Assembly (NCBI GenBank): GCA_016182605.1
Contig: JACPGE010000058.1
Span: 1-55,065, forward strand
DNA length: 55,065 bases
Reading direction: 5' to 3'
Source of the DNA: Candidatus Hydrogenedentota bacterium
GTDB taxonomy: Bacteria > Hydrogenedentota > Hydrogenedentia > Hydrogenedentales > JAEUWI01
Shown here: in pieces, positions 17,545-26,045 of the stretch
How the letters are laid out: the number at the start of each line of letters is the position of its first letter
Position numbering within the stretch: position 1 is the first letter of the stretch
The notes under the pieces: generated by a model
The model's database searches: none
The model's input: the letters and a program-made list of their open reading frames with translations, nothing else
Told to the model about the DNA's origin: nothing
Translations under genes and position numbers: made by a program

Positions 17545-19326
17545 TCAGGGCTTTGCCCCAAGCGTCACCGCCACACGTGGAAATTCGGAGCCGCCTTCCC
17601 CCGCGCCTGGGGTCAATTCGAGCCAATGGCGGCCCCGCTTCACGACGGACGGATCGAGGTCGTTCATGATGACGGTGTAGCGGAAGGTGTTTCCGGCCTG
17701 TAGCTTGAGGGGCGCCACTTCCGAAAGTGGAAACGCCGCTTCATAGACGCAGCGCCGGCCTTCCCGATGTACGGCCAGCGCCACTACCGTGTTCACGGTC
17801 TCCTGCTCGCGTTCGGGCCCCTTGTAGAGGAAGACTTCCGGACCTTTGGGGGTGAGACTCAGGCCCCATTCGTAGCGATCGAGCATGAGTTGCACATTGT
17901 CGGCGGACCACACGATGTCGCCGCCGTAGGGCTGATAGAATTCATCGTCTTCGGCTTCGATGGCCATGTAGAGATGGCCCTCATCCCACTGGAGCCGCAC
18001 CTGGGCCTTCAGGTCTTCCGGGTTCCCGTCGAAGCCGTACGTGTAGTCCAGCGGCAGGGGCGGGGTATTGGTCCACTCGCCCAGGCCGCCATCGATCGTG
18101 ACCGGTTGCACGGCGTAATTCGCGGTGGTTGCCGGCACGAAGCCGCAGGACTGTTCGACGGTGATGGGATGTCCACTCGCGGTGTGTTGAATGGCCGTCT
18201 TGAAGGAGGGCACGGGGAAGCGCGCACGGGCGGGGTCCGGCACGGCGAGCCGGAAGCGGTACTCGCCGGTCGTGTTGGCCGCCGTGTGGAAGCTCAGGCG
18301 CTGTGGGGTGATCCACCAGCCTTCCGGCAAGCTCCATTCCAAGATGCTCTTCAGGGGGTGGCCATAGGGGTTGGCCACCTTGAGCACGATCTCGCGATCG
18401 ATGGGCGCGCCATACCCGGCCAGGATGGGTTCCGTCTGGATTCCTGCGCGGAGCTGGTGGATCTCGTTCACACGCTTTGCGGTGACCACATCGGGCGGGA
18501 GCACATTGCCCGGACGCATGACGACCCAGGACACTTCCGCGCCCTTGATCTGCACCAGCAGGTAGTGGAAGAAACCGCCCTCTTCCTCGGGCGTTGTCAC
18601 GTTGGCTCCACCGCCGCCACTGACGACATAGCGGACGCCGTCCCGCTCGCCGTAGTCACGGTAGAGATGCCAGTGGCAACCGAAGACCACGCGCACGGGG
18701 TGGCCCACGAACACACGCGCCACGGGCGCCCATTGTTTGTCCCAGTCTCCGGCGAAATAGGGCTTGTGCAGGAAGATAAAGATGTTTTCCGCGCGCGTGC
18801 TGTTGAGATCGGCGTCCAGCCAGGCGATCTGTTCGGCCGAGAGTGTATCGGCCATGCCCTGCTCTTCGCTGTTGAGGACGATAAAACGTGAATTGCCGTA
18901 GGTGAAGGCAAAGGTGAGCGGGCCGATCCGTTCTTCAAAGATTTTCTCTGTGGCGGCGTCGCTCACATCGTGGTTGCCCACCACGGGGAGAAATGGCGCC
19001 TTGCTCGTGGCAACGGTGTCTTCGAAGGCACGCCACTGTTCTTCGAGGCCCTCCGCCGCCCCGCCGAGAATGAGGTCACCCACATCGATGACGAAAGCCG
19101 GTTGGAGGAGATTCCATTCTTGAATCATGTTGCGGAAGGTTTCGGGCAGTATCACGGGCTCATCGCCGCGCGTGTCGCCGACAAGCACAAAGGAGAACTG
19201 ATCCGCGTGGAGGGGCTTTTGCGTGCGTAACGCGTCCAGCGCGTTGCCGATGAGGGTATCGCCCGAGGCCAAGGTGGCGGGCATGGCGAGAATGAACGGC
19301 AATACAAGGAAACGAATCGGAAACAT
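17545..19326 (-). CDS. Secreted metallophosphoesterase with C-terminal CBM9-like domain
   Basis: A 593-aa protein with a signal peptide (IRFLVLPFILAMPATLASG). Calcineurin-type phosphoesterase motifs span residues about 40-260: VLVGDTRGDE, VIDVGDLI, VVGNHD and GCHWH, where Cys replaces the usual Gly of the GHxH motif but both histidines remain. A beta-rich middle follows. The C-terminal 170 residues open with VTIDGGLGEWTNTPPLPLDY and contain RLQWDEGHLYMAIEAEDDE and WSADNVQLMLD, the hallmark of CBM9/DOMON-type sugar-binding domains. Probably a periplasmic or extracellular phosphohydrolase; substrate unknown. AGGA lies 8 bases before the ATG. Confidence 0.9.
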   Translation of the reverse strand: MFPIRFLVLPFILAMPATLASGDTLIGNALDALRTQKPLHADQFSFVLVGDTRGDEPVILPETFRNMIQEWNLLQPAFVIDVGDLILGGAAEGLEEQWRAFEDTVATSKAPFLPVVGNHDVSDAATEKIFEERIGPLTFAFTYGNSRFIVLNSEEQGMADTLSAEQIAWLDADLNSTRAENIFIFLHKPYFAGDWDKQWAPVARVFVGHPVRVVFGCHWHLYRDYGERDGVRYVVSGGGGANVTTPEEEGGFFHYLLVQIKGAEVSWVVMRPGNVLPPDVVTAKRVNEIHQLRAGIQTEPILAGYGAPIDREIVLKVANPYGHPLKSILEWSLPEGWWITPQRLSFHTAANTTGEYRFRLAVPDPARARFPVPSFKTAIQHTASGHPITVEQSCGFVPATTANYAVQPVTIDGGLGEWTNTPPLPLDYTYGFDGNPEDLKAQVRLQWDEGHLYMAIEAEDDEFYQPYGGDIVWSADNVQLMLDRYEWGLSLTPKGPEVFLYKGPEREQETVNTVVALAVHREGRRCVYEAAFPLSEVAPLKLQAGNTFRYTVIMNDLDPSVVKRGRHWLELTPGAGEGGSEFPRVAVTLGAKP

Positions 19327-19382
19327 GGTTGTGTCCTGCTTGGGATTTCGGGGCGCAAGCGATTGCCTGGCCCGCGTGTTGT

Positions 19383-20729
19383 TCAGAAGAGTACGCGAGC
19401 TTCCAGATAGAATTCTTCATACTCGCCGCCACGCTCCGCCACCAGTGCAATGCGGTTCCCGCGCCGCACGTCGAAGAGGCCCACGAGGACTTCGGGATCG
19501 ATGTTGAAGACCTCCTCGCCATTTACAGCCACGAGCCGGTCCCCCGGCAACAGGCCAGCCTCCCCGCCCGGCCCGCCGGCCACGACCGCGAGAAACCAGT
19601 CCACGCCGTTCCAAATTGGCTGAAGCCCGTATCCTTCAATGGGGGTGCGTTGGACCTGCTTGCCTTGTGCGCCTTCGACGAGCGCGAGGCCATGCTCGAA
19701 GTTAATCGTGAGGCGCCCAAACGAGAAAAACTGGATGCCCGCCAGCGCCGGTGCAGCGCCCTCCAGCACTTCCACGACGGGATCGACCACGGTGAGGCCG
19801 CCCGTACGGCAGGAAGCGTAACGCAGGTAATAGTCCATGGAGCCGTCGGGATAGCCCATGCGGTATTCACCCGCGGCTTCGGCATTTGCCGGGATATCCG
19901 CGGAGTTCATGGAGATCATGCCATTGTATGCCAAATCGACCGTGCACGTAATCTCGCTCGCGCCGTTGAGCAGGAAAGGCATTCGAATGCCACCGTCTGT
20001 GCCGACCTGTATGGGTACGGCCTGGTCTTCCGTGGGCAGCCGCGCGAGTTCGAGGGAGCGCCATTCCACGGAAGACGGGGACCATTGCAGGCTCACTTCG
20101 AAGCCCGGCTGGTAGAGGGGCAAGAGGCCGTGAACTGCGGTACCCAGAGTGGCGGACAGCCCGGAAAGATCCGCGAGTACGGCTGGCGTGGTAAAGGGGG
20201 GCATGCCCGCGAAAGCCAGTTCCACATCGGCAGCTTGAATCCCCGTTGCGTCCGGAGGGTTATTTTCCGGTTCCGTTTGGGATTCGAAACAAACGGCGGG
20301 ATCCAGGACCACGCGCTGAATGCTTGCGTCCAGCACGAAGGCGCACGGTTCGGCGCCGTTGATAGCAACAGGAACCAGGTGCCTTCCGAAGATGAGGGTA
20401 GTGACCGCTGTGTAGTTCGAAGTGGGTACTTTTTCCGCGGAGGGGACGGCGGCGGAATCAGAAGATACCGGCTTGTCCGGTTTACTGGCGGGCTTGGGGG
20501 CAGCGCCGGCGGGTACTGCCGGATCGGGCACGGCCGGCGGCACAGGCGCCGGTTTCTCGACCGGCTTTTCTGCTTTTTGGGGCGCAGGGGGCAGCGTGGC
20601 GGCGGGCGGGGCCGGTATCTGCTGTGCGGGAGCCCGTAGGGGCCACCAGGCGGCGGAAAGGAGTACGGCAAGCAGCATGCTTCCACAGGCCTTCGCGGTA
20701 TCCGGAAAACTCTTGTACTTCACCTTCAT
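19383..20729 (-). CDS. PDZ protein with degenerate retropepsin-like domains
   Basis: A 448-aa protein starting at 20729 with an N-terminal export signal (SMLLAVLLSAAWWPLRAPA), then a Pro/Ala-rich linker to about residue 95. Two aspartyl-protease-like halves follow: VPVAINGAEPCAFVLDASIQ and ITCTVDLAYNGMI. In active relatives both positions read D-T/S-G; here they read DAS and DLA, so catalysis is doubtful. A PDZ domain closes the protein (GGEAGLLPGDRLVAVNGEEV). It is divergent from the large kinase gene. The frame stays open 84 codons upstream of the chosen start, in sequence that would overlap the kinase gene. Confidence 0.8.
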   Translation of the reverse strand: MKVKYKSFPDTAKACGSMLLAVLLSAAWWPLRAPAQQIPAPPAATLPPAPQKAEKPVEKPAPVPPAVPDPAVPAGAAPKPASKPDKPVSSDSAAVPSAEKVPTSNYTAVTTLIFGRHLVPVAINGAEPCAFVLDASIQRVVLDPAVCFESQTEPENNPPDATGIQAADVELAFAGMPPFTTPAVLADLSGLSATLGTAVHGLLPLYQPGFEVSLQWSPSSVEWRSLELARLPTEDQAVPIQVGTDGGIRMPFLLNGASEITCTVDLAYNGMISMNSADIPANAEAAGEYRMGYPDGSMDYYLRYASCRTGGLTVVDPVVEVLEGAAPALAGIQFFSFGRLTINFEHGLALVEGAQGKQVQRTPIEGYGLQPIWNGVDWFLAVVAGGPGGEAGLLPGDRLVAVNGEEVFNIDPEVLVGLFDVRRGNRIALVAERGGEYEEFYLEARVLF

Positions 20730-20922
20730 GGCTCCCACTGCTTGCTTCGGCCCCGGCGGCCGGTTCATCCGGTTCCTACTCATTATCCGGTATTTCGCGC
20801 CGGAATTGCAGCCCCAGGGCGCGCCCCCGGATTCAGGCATGCGGATGCGGGGACTTTCCGGTACAATGGCGCTCTGCTGCGGGATCCTGGGGGCAGCGTA
20901 CCGTTGGAAGGGAGAGGCGCTT

Positions 20923-23900
20923 TTGGAACGGGACCGCAATCTGATTTTTGGGCTGATGGCAGTACAACTTCGCCAGATCACACCGACGCAGTTTGTGGAG
21001 GCGGCGGCCGTTTGGGCCGAAGCGGGCCTGGGGGCGCTGGACGAGATCCTGGTGGAGAAGGGCTATCTGGAGGCCACCGAACGCGACTTTCTTCAGATGG
21101 TGGTGGGACAAGTGATCAAGGCGCATGGGGGCAATGCCACGGCCTCGCTTGCGGCAGTGGGTGGGGAAGAAGAACTTCAAACCATTGTGTCGCTGGGCCG
21201 GGAAGCCTCCCTGGGCCGCTCCCTCTCGTCGCACCTGGGCTGGAACCCGGAGGAAATGGCCGGGCAACTGCGGAAGACCGTGGCCTTGCGGGAGGCGCCG
21301 GACCGCTACGTGACCGTGCGCATGCACGACGAGGGGGGCATGGGCCGGGTATATCTGGTGCATGACGCGTACCTGGATCGCGAGATTGCCCTTAAGGAAC
21401 TTCGCATTGAGGGTGAAGACTTCGATTCGCACGCACCCGCCGGATCCACCCTGGCCCATTCCCAGAGCGATACGGCGCGGTTTCTTCACGAAGCCCAGAT
21501 CACCGCGCGGTTGGAGCATCCGTCCATCGTGCCCATATACGAAGTGGGCCGCCGCGACGATGGCGCCTACTATTACACGATGCGCTTCGTGCATGGGCGG
21601 ACCTTGCGCGATGTGATTCGCGGCGAGGAGCGCCTGGAGGGGCGCCTGCGGTTGTTGACCCATTTTGTTACGCTCTGCCAGGCGATTGCCTACGCCCACC
21701 ATCGCGGCATACTGCACCGGGATATCAAGCCGGCGAACATCATGATTGGAGAGTACGGCGAGACCATGGTGATCGATTGGGGACTGGCCACGGCCGTGGC
21801 CAATGGCGCCGCACGGGCACGCGACGGGAAGTCTGCCTCATGTCAGGATGCGGTCCCGGCAGCGGCCACGCCGTTCTCCAGCTCGAATGCGCCCTTGGGC
21901 ACCCCTTATTACATGCCCCCCGAACAGGCGGCCGGACGCCTTGAGGAGGTGGATATTCGATCGGATGTTTATTCGCTGGGCGCCGTGCTCTATGAGATTC
22001 TTGCGGGGAAACATCCCTTCGGTGGCCACACCAAGCAGGAAGTGCTGGATCAGGTCCTCCAGGGCGACCTGCATCCGCTGGAGCAAGCCGTGCCGGAAGT
22101 TCCTCCGGAACTCGCCCAGATTTGCAGGAAGGCGATGGCCCGGCGTCCCGAGGATCGCTATGCCAAGGCGGATGAACTTGCGGAAGACATCATCCGATAC
22201 CAGACGGGTGCGTTGGTGCAAGTCTACAAGTACAGCTTTTTCGAATTGCTTTGGAAGCACTATCGAAGGCGCCGCACCGTTGTGAACATTGCCGCGGCGG
22301 GGATACTGGCGGTGCTGCTGATTGCGGTCTATTCCTACGCGCAAATTTATCGCGCCCGGGAACGCGAGGTTCAACAGCGGAAGGCGGCGGAACAGGCGCG
22401 GGACAGCGCGCTGCTGGCGGAGCGCCGGGCCAGCGAAGCCCAGCACGGGGAGGCGCTCGCGCGGGAGAGGGCGGAACAGGAGGCCTATGTTGCCCGAATG
22501 CAGTTGGCCCAGCAATTTGAGGCGGGGGGGGATTACGAAGGGCTTCGAACGGTGCTGGAGGAGACGGTTCCGGGTTTTCGGGGCTGGGAGTGGGACTACC
22601 TGCATGCGATTTCGGACGAAGCGAGCCATACACTGCGGGGGCATAGCTCCGTCGTTAATTGGCTGCAATTCAGTCCAGAGGGCGCGCGGGCCTTGTCGTT
22701 TGGCGCCGATCAGAGCATCCGGGTGTGGGACCTGATCGCGGGCACACCGCTGTCCATGATCGATCCTCAAGCGAACCGGGCCAGCCTCGCGTGCTGGACA
22801 CCGGACGGCCAATCCATTGCCGTTTCCACGTGGAATGGGCAGATTCTGTTTTTTGACCCCGCGACCGCGCAACAGTTGCGTGTGCTGAATGCAGAATCGG
22901 TGCGCATCAACTACATGTGCTTTTCCATCGACAAGGAGCGCCTTTATACGGCATCGGACGATGGCGTGCTGGGAGAATGGGACTGGCAACGCGGCGTGTT
23001 GCTGCGAAGTCAGGATTTGGGGCAAGGCGCTATTGCCCGTATATTCCCGGACCATGCGGGCCGGCTCCTATTTACAGAGAGCGCGGTGCCCAACGTTACC
23101 GCCTGGCGGACGGACGACTTCACGATTGCGGGAAGCGCGCCTGGCCGTTTCGGGGCCGTGTCTGGGGATGACGCATTGTTGTGTACGGTTACCGGCACGG
23201 ATATTTCGATCGCGCCCTTGTCTCAGGAGGGCCCGCCGCGAAGCTGGAGGGCGCATGACGAACTGGTTTCTTCCACTGGCTTTCTTCCGGGCAGCCACAC
23301 GCTTGTGAGCAATGGGATAGCGGGGACTGTCCGGGCCTGGAACGCGGATACCGGGGAACAGCGGTTTCAATTGCCCTTGCCGGACAGCGCGTGCCGGGCC
23401 GTGGTGAATGCCACAACGGGTGAACTGGCGGTCTTGTCGGCACGCGGGCGGATCTCCCTGTGGGATTCGAAGGATGGAACACTGCTTGGGCATTTGCATG
23501 GGCACACGGGAAACGTGGTCTCGGGCGTATTCAGTCCAGACGGTTCCCGGCTCGTGACCAGCGGTATGGACCTCTCGATTCGGGTATGGGAAGAGGCCGA
23601 ACGCACGCGGGATGTTCTATCCACGCTCCAGAGTTCGGTCAGGAAACTGGCCATGCGGCCGGATGGAAAAGAACTGACTGCGGGATTGTATGACTCAACC
23701 ATCAACACCATCGATCCCCAAAGCCTGACCCGCCATCACGTGTTGGGCGCATTCACGCTTGGCGGCGTTGGTGCTCTGGCGTACCGCGCCGACGGCCGAC
23801 AACTGGCCGCGTGTCTGGGGGATTCCGGCGTGGCTGTCTTTGACGCCGAAAACCATCGCCTGGAACAGTACCTGTATACGATGGGCAGTATTGCCTCATG

Positions 23901-25239
23901 CGCCTACATCGGAGACACCACCCGTCTGGTCTTGAATCCGCACTATGGCCCGATTCAGGTGATAGATACCGGCACGGGCGAGACTACGGCCACGTTTGAG
24001 CAACACGATACGGCTCCGAGCATCATGGCAGTTTCGGAAACTGGGGACTGGATCGCGGTGGGATCGGATTCTGGTGAATTGACGGTATGGCCCACCTCGG
24101 GCGGAGCGCCGCGCTTTGTGTTGCCGCTTGCCAGCTCCCGGATCGTCGCGTTGGCCTTTCTGGACGAGAACAGACTGGTCACGGGCGATTTCGATGGCAA
24201 TATTCGCGTCGTGGATTGTGCACGTGGCGAGAAAATATTCGAATCTCTGGAGCCTGGCCGCGAAGTTCACGCGATCTGCCCGATCCCTGGCAGCGGACGA
24301 TTCGCCGTTGCAGCCCGATCGCAGAGTGTCCGCATCTGGGATGTGGACTATCGGCACAGCCTGATCGAGATTCCCGTGGGCGGCCACGGCGTGGATGCGA
24401 TGGGGATGGGAGGAGGCGCACTCTGGGCAGCGGATTCAGGGAGTGGTCTGCACATTCTTCGAACCGAACGCCACGGCGGCAGGGGCATACCCGAAGGTGC
24501 GGTCCCGCCGTCGGCGCAACCGGGCCCGGTACCTTTTGATGTTTACATTAGCCCGGAGCACCATGAGCGCACGGTCCGGTTTTTTCTGGCACAAGCCGAA
24601 GGGATGGATTTTGCGCGTGCGCCCGAGGCGCTTCCTGCCGCGCTGGCGCAGCGCGCCGCGCGCTGGTGTCTTCATGAAGGCGACCAGATCCTGGAGTTCG
24701 ACGGTCAGGCGGTAAGCACGTGGCCGGAATTTGTCACGCGGGTTCAAGGCGCGCTTGCCGAGGGAGCCCTTCCCAAGTCGGTGTTGTTGCGGCGCGCATC
24801 GGAAAGCCTGGCGCTGAGCTTTCACAGCGTTCCAATGAAATCGGAATCCCGGGAGGTTGTATTGGCCCGGGCCGAAGCGGCGGCTTTTTTTGAGGCGGTA
24901 CCAAGTTTCGGTCCCGTCGATCGCCAGTTTATCCAGGAACGCAGCGCAAATGCTGCACAGGCTATAGGGGAAAACCTTCAGGACGGGCGCCTGCCGGGCA
25001 TCGAAATTGGATTGCCACAGAATGCTGCTCAGGCGGCGCTAATCGCGCGTATGTCGCTTGTTCCGGGCTCCATGATGATTCGTATCGACGGTGTGGCGAT
25101 GGAATCGATGGAGATCTTGGAGCAGACCAGTTCGGCCATGTTGCGCCGGATCCAAAGTCAAACGGTCGATTCATTTGAGATCGAACTGGAGATGGGCCTC
25201 TTTCAGCGGCTGAGGCTTGACTATCGCCTGACGGAATAA
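20923..25239 (+). CDS. Giant Ser/Thr kinase with WD40 and PDZ domains
   Basis: A 1438-aa protein. I place the start at a TTG (20923) with AAGGGAGAGG eight bases upstream, giving LERDRNLIFG as the first residues; the open frame runs back 167 codons through the antisense of the PDZ gene and is not used. Order: a conserved helical N-terminus (1-120); kinase domain (about 127-425) with EGGMGRVY, ALKEL, LHRDIKPANIMI and DWG in place of DFG; transmembrane helix (about 449-473); Ala/Glu/Arg coiled coil (about 476-530); about a dozen WD40-type blades (about 566-1175) with GHSSVV, VWDL and GHTGNVVSGVFSPDG; and two PDZ-like domains at the end (LHEGDQILEFDGQ, VPGSMMIRIDGV). The propeller would lie outside the membrane. 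A receptor-type kinase. Confidence 0.93.
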   Translation: MERDRNLIFGLMAVQLRQITPTQFVEAAAVWAEAGLGALDEILVEKGYLEATERDFLQMVVGQVIKAHGGNATASLAAVGGEEELQTIVSLGREASLGRSLSSHLGWNPEEMAGQLRKTVALREAPDRYVTVRMHDEGGMGRVYLVHDAYLDREIALKELRIEGEDFDSHAPAGSTLAHSQSDTARFLHEAQITARLEHPSIVPIYEVGRRDDGAYYYTMRFVHGRTLRDVIRGEERLEGRLRLLTHFVTLCQAIAYAHHRGILHRDIKPANIMIGEYGETMVIDWGLATAVANGAARARDGKSASCQDAVPAAATPFSSSNAPLGTPYYMPPEQAAGRLEEVDIRSDVYSLGAVLYEILAGKHPFGGHTKQEVLDQVLQGDLHPLEQAVPEVPPELAQICRKAMARRPEDRYAKADELAEDIIRYQTGALVQVYKYSFFELLWKHYRRRRTVVNIAAAGILAVLLIAVYSYAQIYRAREREVQQRKAAEQARDSALLAERRASEAQHGEALARERAEQEAYVARMQLAQQFEAGGDYEGLRTVLEETVPGFRGWEWDYLHAISDEASHTLRGHSSVVNWLQFSPEGARALSFGADQSIRVWDLIAGTPLSMIDPQANRASLACWTPDGQSIAVSTWNGQILFFDPATAQQLRVLNAESVRINYMCFSIDKERLYTASDDGVLGEWDWQRGVLLRSQDLGQGAIARIFPDHAGRLLFTESAVPNVTAWRTDDFTIAGSAPGRFGAVSGDDALLCTVTGTDISIAPLSQEGPPRSWRAHDELVSSTGFLPGSHTLVSNGIAGTVRAWNADTGEQRFQLPLPDSACRAVVNATTGELAVLSARGRISLWDSKDGTLLGHLHGHTGNVVSGVFSPDGSRLVTSGMDLSIRVWEEAERTRDVLSTLQSSVRKLAMRPDGKELTAGLYDSTINTIDPQSLTRHHVLGAFTLGGVGALAYRADGRQLAACLGDSGVAVFDAENHRLEQYLYTMGSIASCAYIGDTTRLVLNPHYGPIQVIDTGTGETTATFEQHDTAPSIMAVSETGDWIAVGSDSGELTVWPTSGGAPRFVLPLASSRIVALAFLDENRLVTGDFDGNIRVVDCARGEKIFESLEPGREVHAICPIPGSGRFAVAARSQSVRIWDVDYRHSLIEIPVGGHGVDAMGMGGGALWAADSGSGLHILRTERHGGRGIPEGAVPPSAQPGPVPFDVYISPEHHERTVRFFLAQAEGMDFARAPEALPAALAQRAARWCLHEGDQILEFDGQAVSTWPEFVTRVQGALAEGALPKSVLLRRASESLALSFHSVPMKSESREVVLARAEAAAFFEAVPSFGPVDRQFIQERSANAAQAIGENLQDGRLPGIEIGLPQNAAQAALIARMSLVPGSMMIRIDGVAMESMEILEQTSSAMLRRIQSQTVDSFEIELEMGLFQRLRLDYRLTE

Positions 25240-25244
25240 TCTGC

Positions 25245-25273
25245 TTGACGAATTGGGGCGCAATCTATATTCT
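25245..25273 (+). promoter_or_regulatory. Promoter of the 217-aa gene
   Basis: TTGACG at 25245-25250, a 17-bp spacer and TATTCT at 25268-25273. Transcription would start near 25281, about 47 bases before the start codon. The box begins six bases after the kinase stop codon, so the small gene has its own promoter. Confidence 0.6.
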
Positions 25274-25327
25274 TCTCATAGTTTAGTTCGCATGCCGCTA
25301 TATGTCCAAATAAAGGGGAGCTACACC

Positions 25328-25981
25328 ATGAGCGGATTGTATTTCGATGTGCGCCAGACCGTACCGGCGCCGAATAACGCCGACCCGCAGTTTCAAAATG
25401 CGTATAACGTCATCAATCGCACGATTATTCTGACGGAAAACATCAATTATACGCGCCTGTTTACCCGTCCCTTTGCGTCGCTCGCGCTGGAGTTCATTCC
25501 TCAACTTAACCAAATCGATGCGCACGGCATTTTCGACACGCCCGCGGCCAAGGATGCCTGCGTTGGCGCCATGAACACGATCCGGGACACGCTGGGAACT
25601 GACACGACGTCGATCCGGGATTTCTTCGGACAGGGGGTCACTGGGGCTCTGCGGACCCAATTCGAGGTATTGTCGACGAACGGAATCGGCATGCCCTTTC
25701 TGTTTGCGCAGGGCCCGGAATGCGTGGCCGCCATCGATGCGGTAGTGGAGCATCTCGGCCACATGACGGAGCTGCATCTCTACACCGAGTCCAAGGCCTT
25801 CCACGCGAAGAACAATCCAGAGATTGTTGCCGCCGTGGAGCAGGCGAAGGCGGCCCGGGTTCTCGCATTGAAGAACAACAATTTGTATTGTCAAAGCCCG
25901 GGGAATTGCCAATACCGATTGAACAGTTGGTGCAGCACTACTGTTGGCGGCAATTGTGTACTTGCGTCGGCCTCGGCGTAG
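25328..25981 (+). CDS. Unrecognised 217-aa protein with Cys-rich tail
   Basis: Not a family I know. The start at 25328 follows GGGGAG by seven bases. Residues 1-185 look soluble and mostly helical, with no signal peptide or membrane helix. The last 30 residues change character: four cysteines in CQSPGNC, SWC and GGNC, with Asn, Ser and Gly, ending LASASA. Base composition is more even and codon choice less GC-biased than in neighbours. It has its own promoter, a strong ribosome site and a downstream hairpin, suggesting high expression as a single gene. It might be a structural or secreted disulfide protein, a metal-binding protein or a peptide precursor with a long leader. None of these is proven. 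Confidence 0.8.
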   Translation: MSGLYFDVRQTVPAPNNADPQFQNAYNVINRTIILTENINYTRLFTRPFASLALEFIPQLNQIDAHGIFDTPAAKDACVGAMNTIRDTLGTDTTSIRDFFGQGVTGALRTQFEVLSTNGIGMPFLFAQGPECVAAIDAVVEHLGHMTELHLYTESKAFHAKNNPEIVAAVEQAKAARVLALKNNNLYCQSPGNCQYRLNSWCSTTVGGNCVLASASA

Positions 25982-26001
25982 ATCACGGACTTAAAGAGGA
26001 A

Positions 26002-26022
26002 CGGCCCGCGCTTGGCGGGCCG
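26002..26022. terminator. Terminator hairpin between convergent genes
   Basis: CGGCCCGC and GCGGGCCG form a perfect 8-bp GC-rich stem around a 5-base loop. It sits between the 217-aa gene and the convergent aminotransferase gene and can serve both. No long T tract follows on either side. Confidence 0.6.
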
Positions 26023-26045
26023 CTCCTATTGGTGAGTACTGTAGG

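Noticed and set aside
17767-18891. 374-aa plus-strand frame opposite the metallophosphoesterase
   Set aside because: Antisense to clear phosphoesterase and CBM9-like motifs; no family features of its own.
20422-20922. N-terminal extension of the large kinase
   Set aside because: Antisense to the PDZ gene, Gly/Ala-rich, no ribosome site, and a better TTG start lies at 20923.
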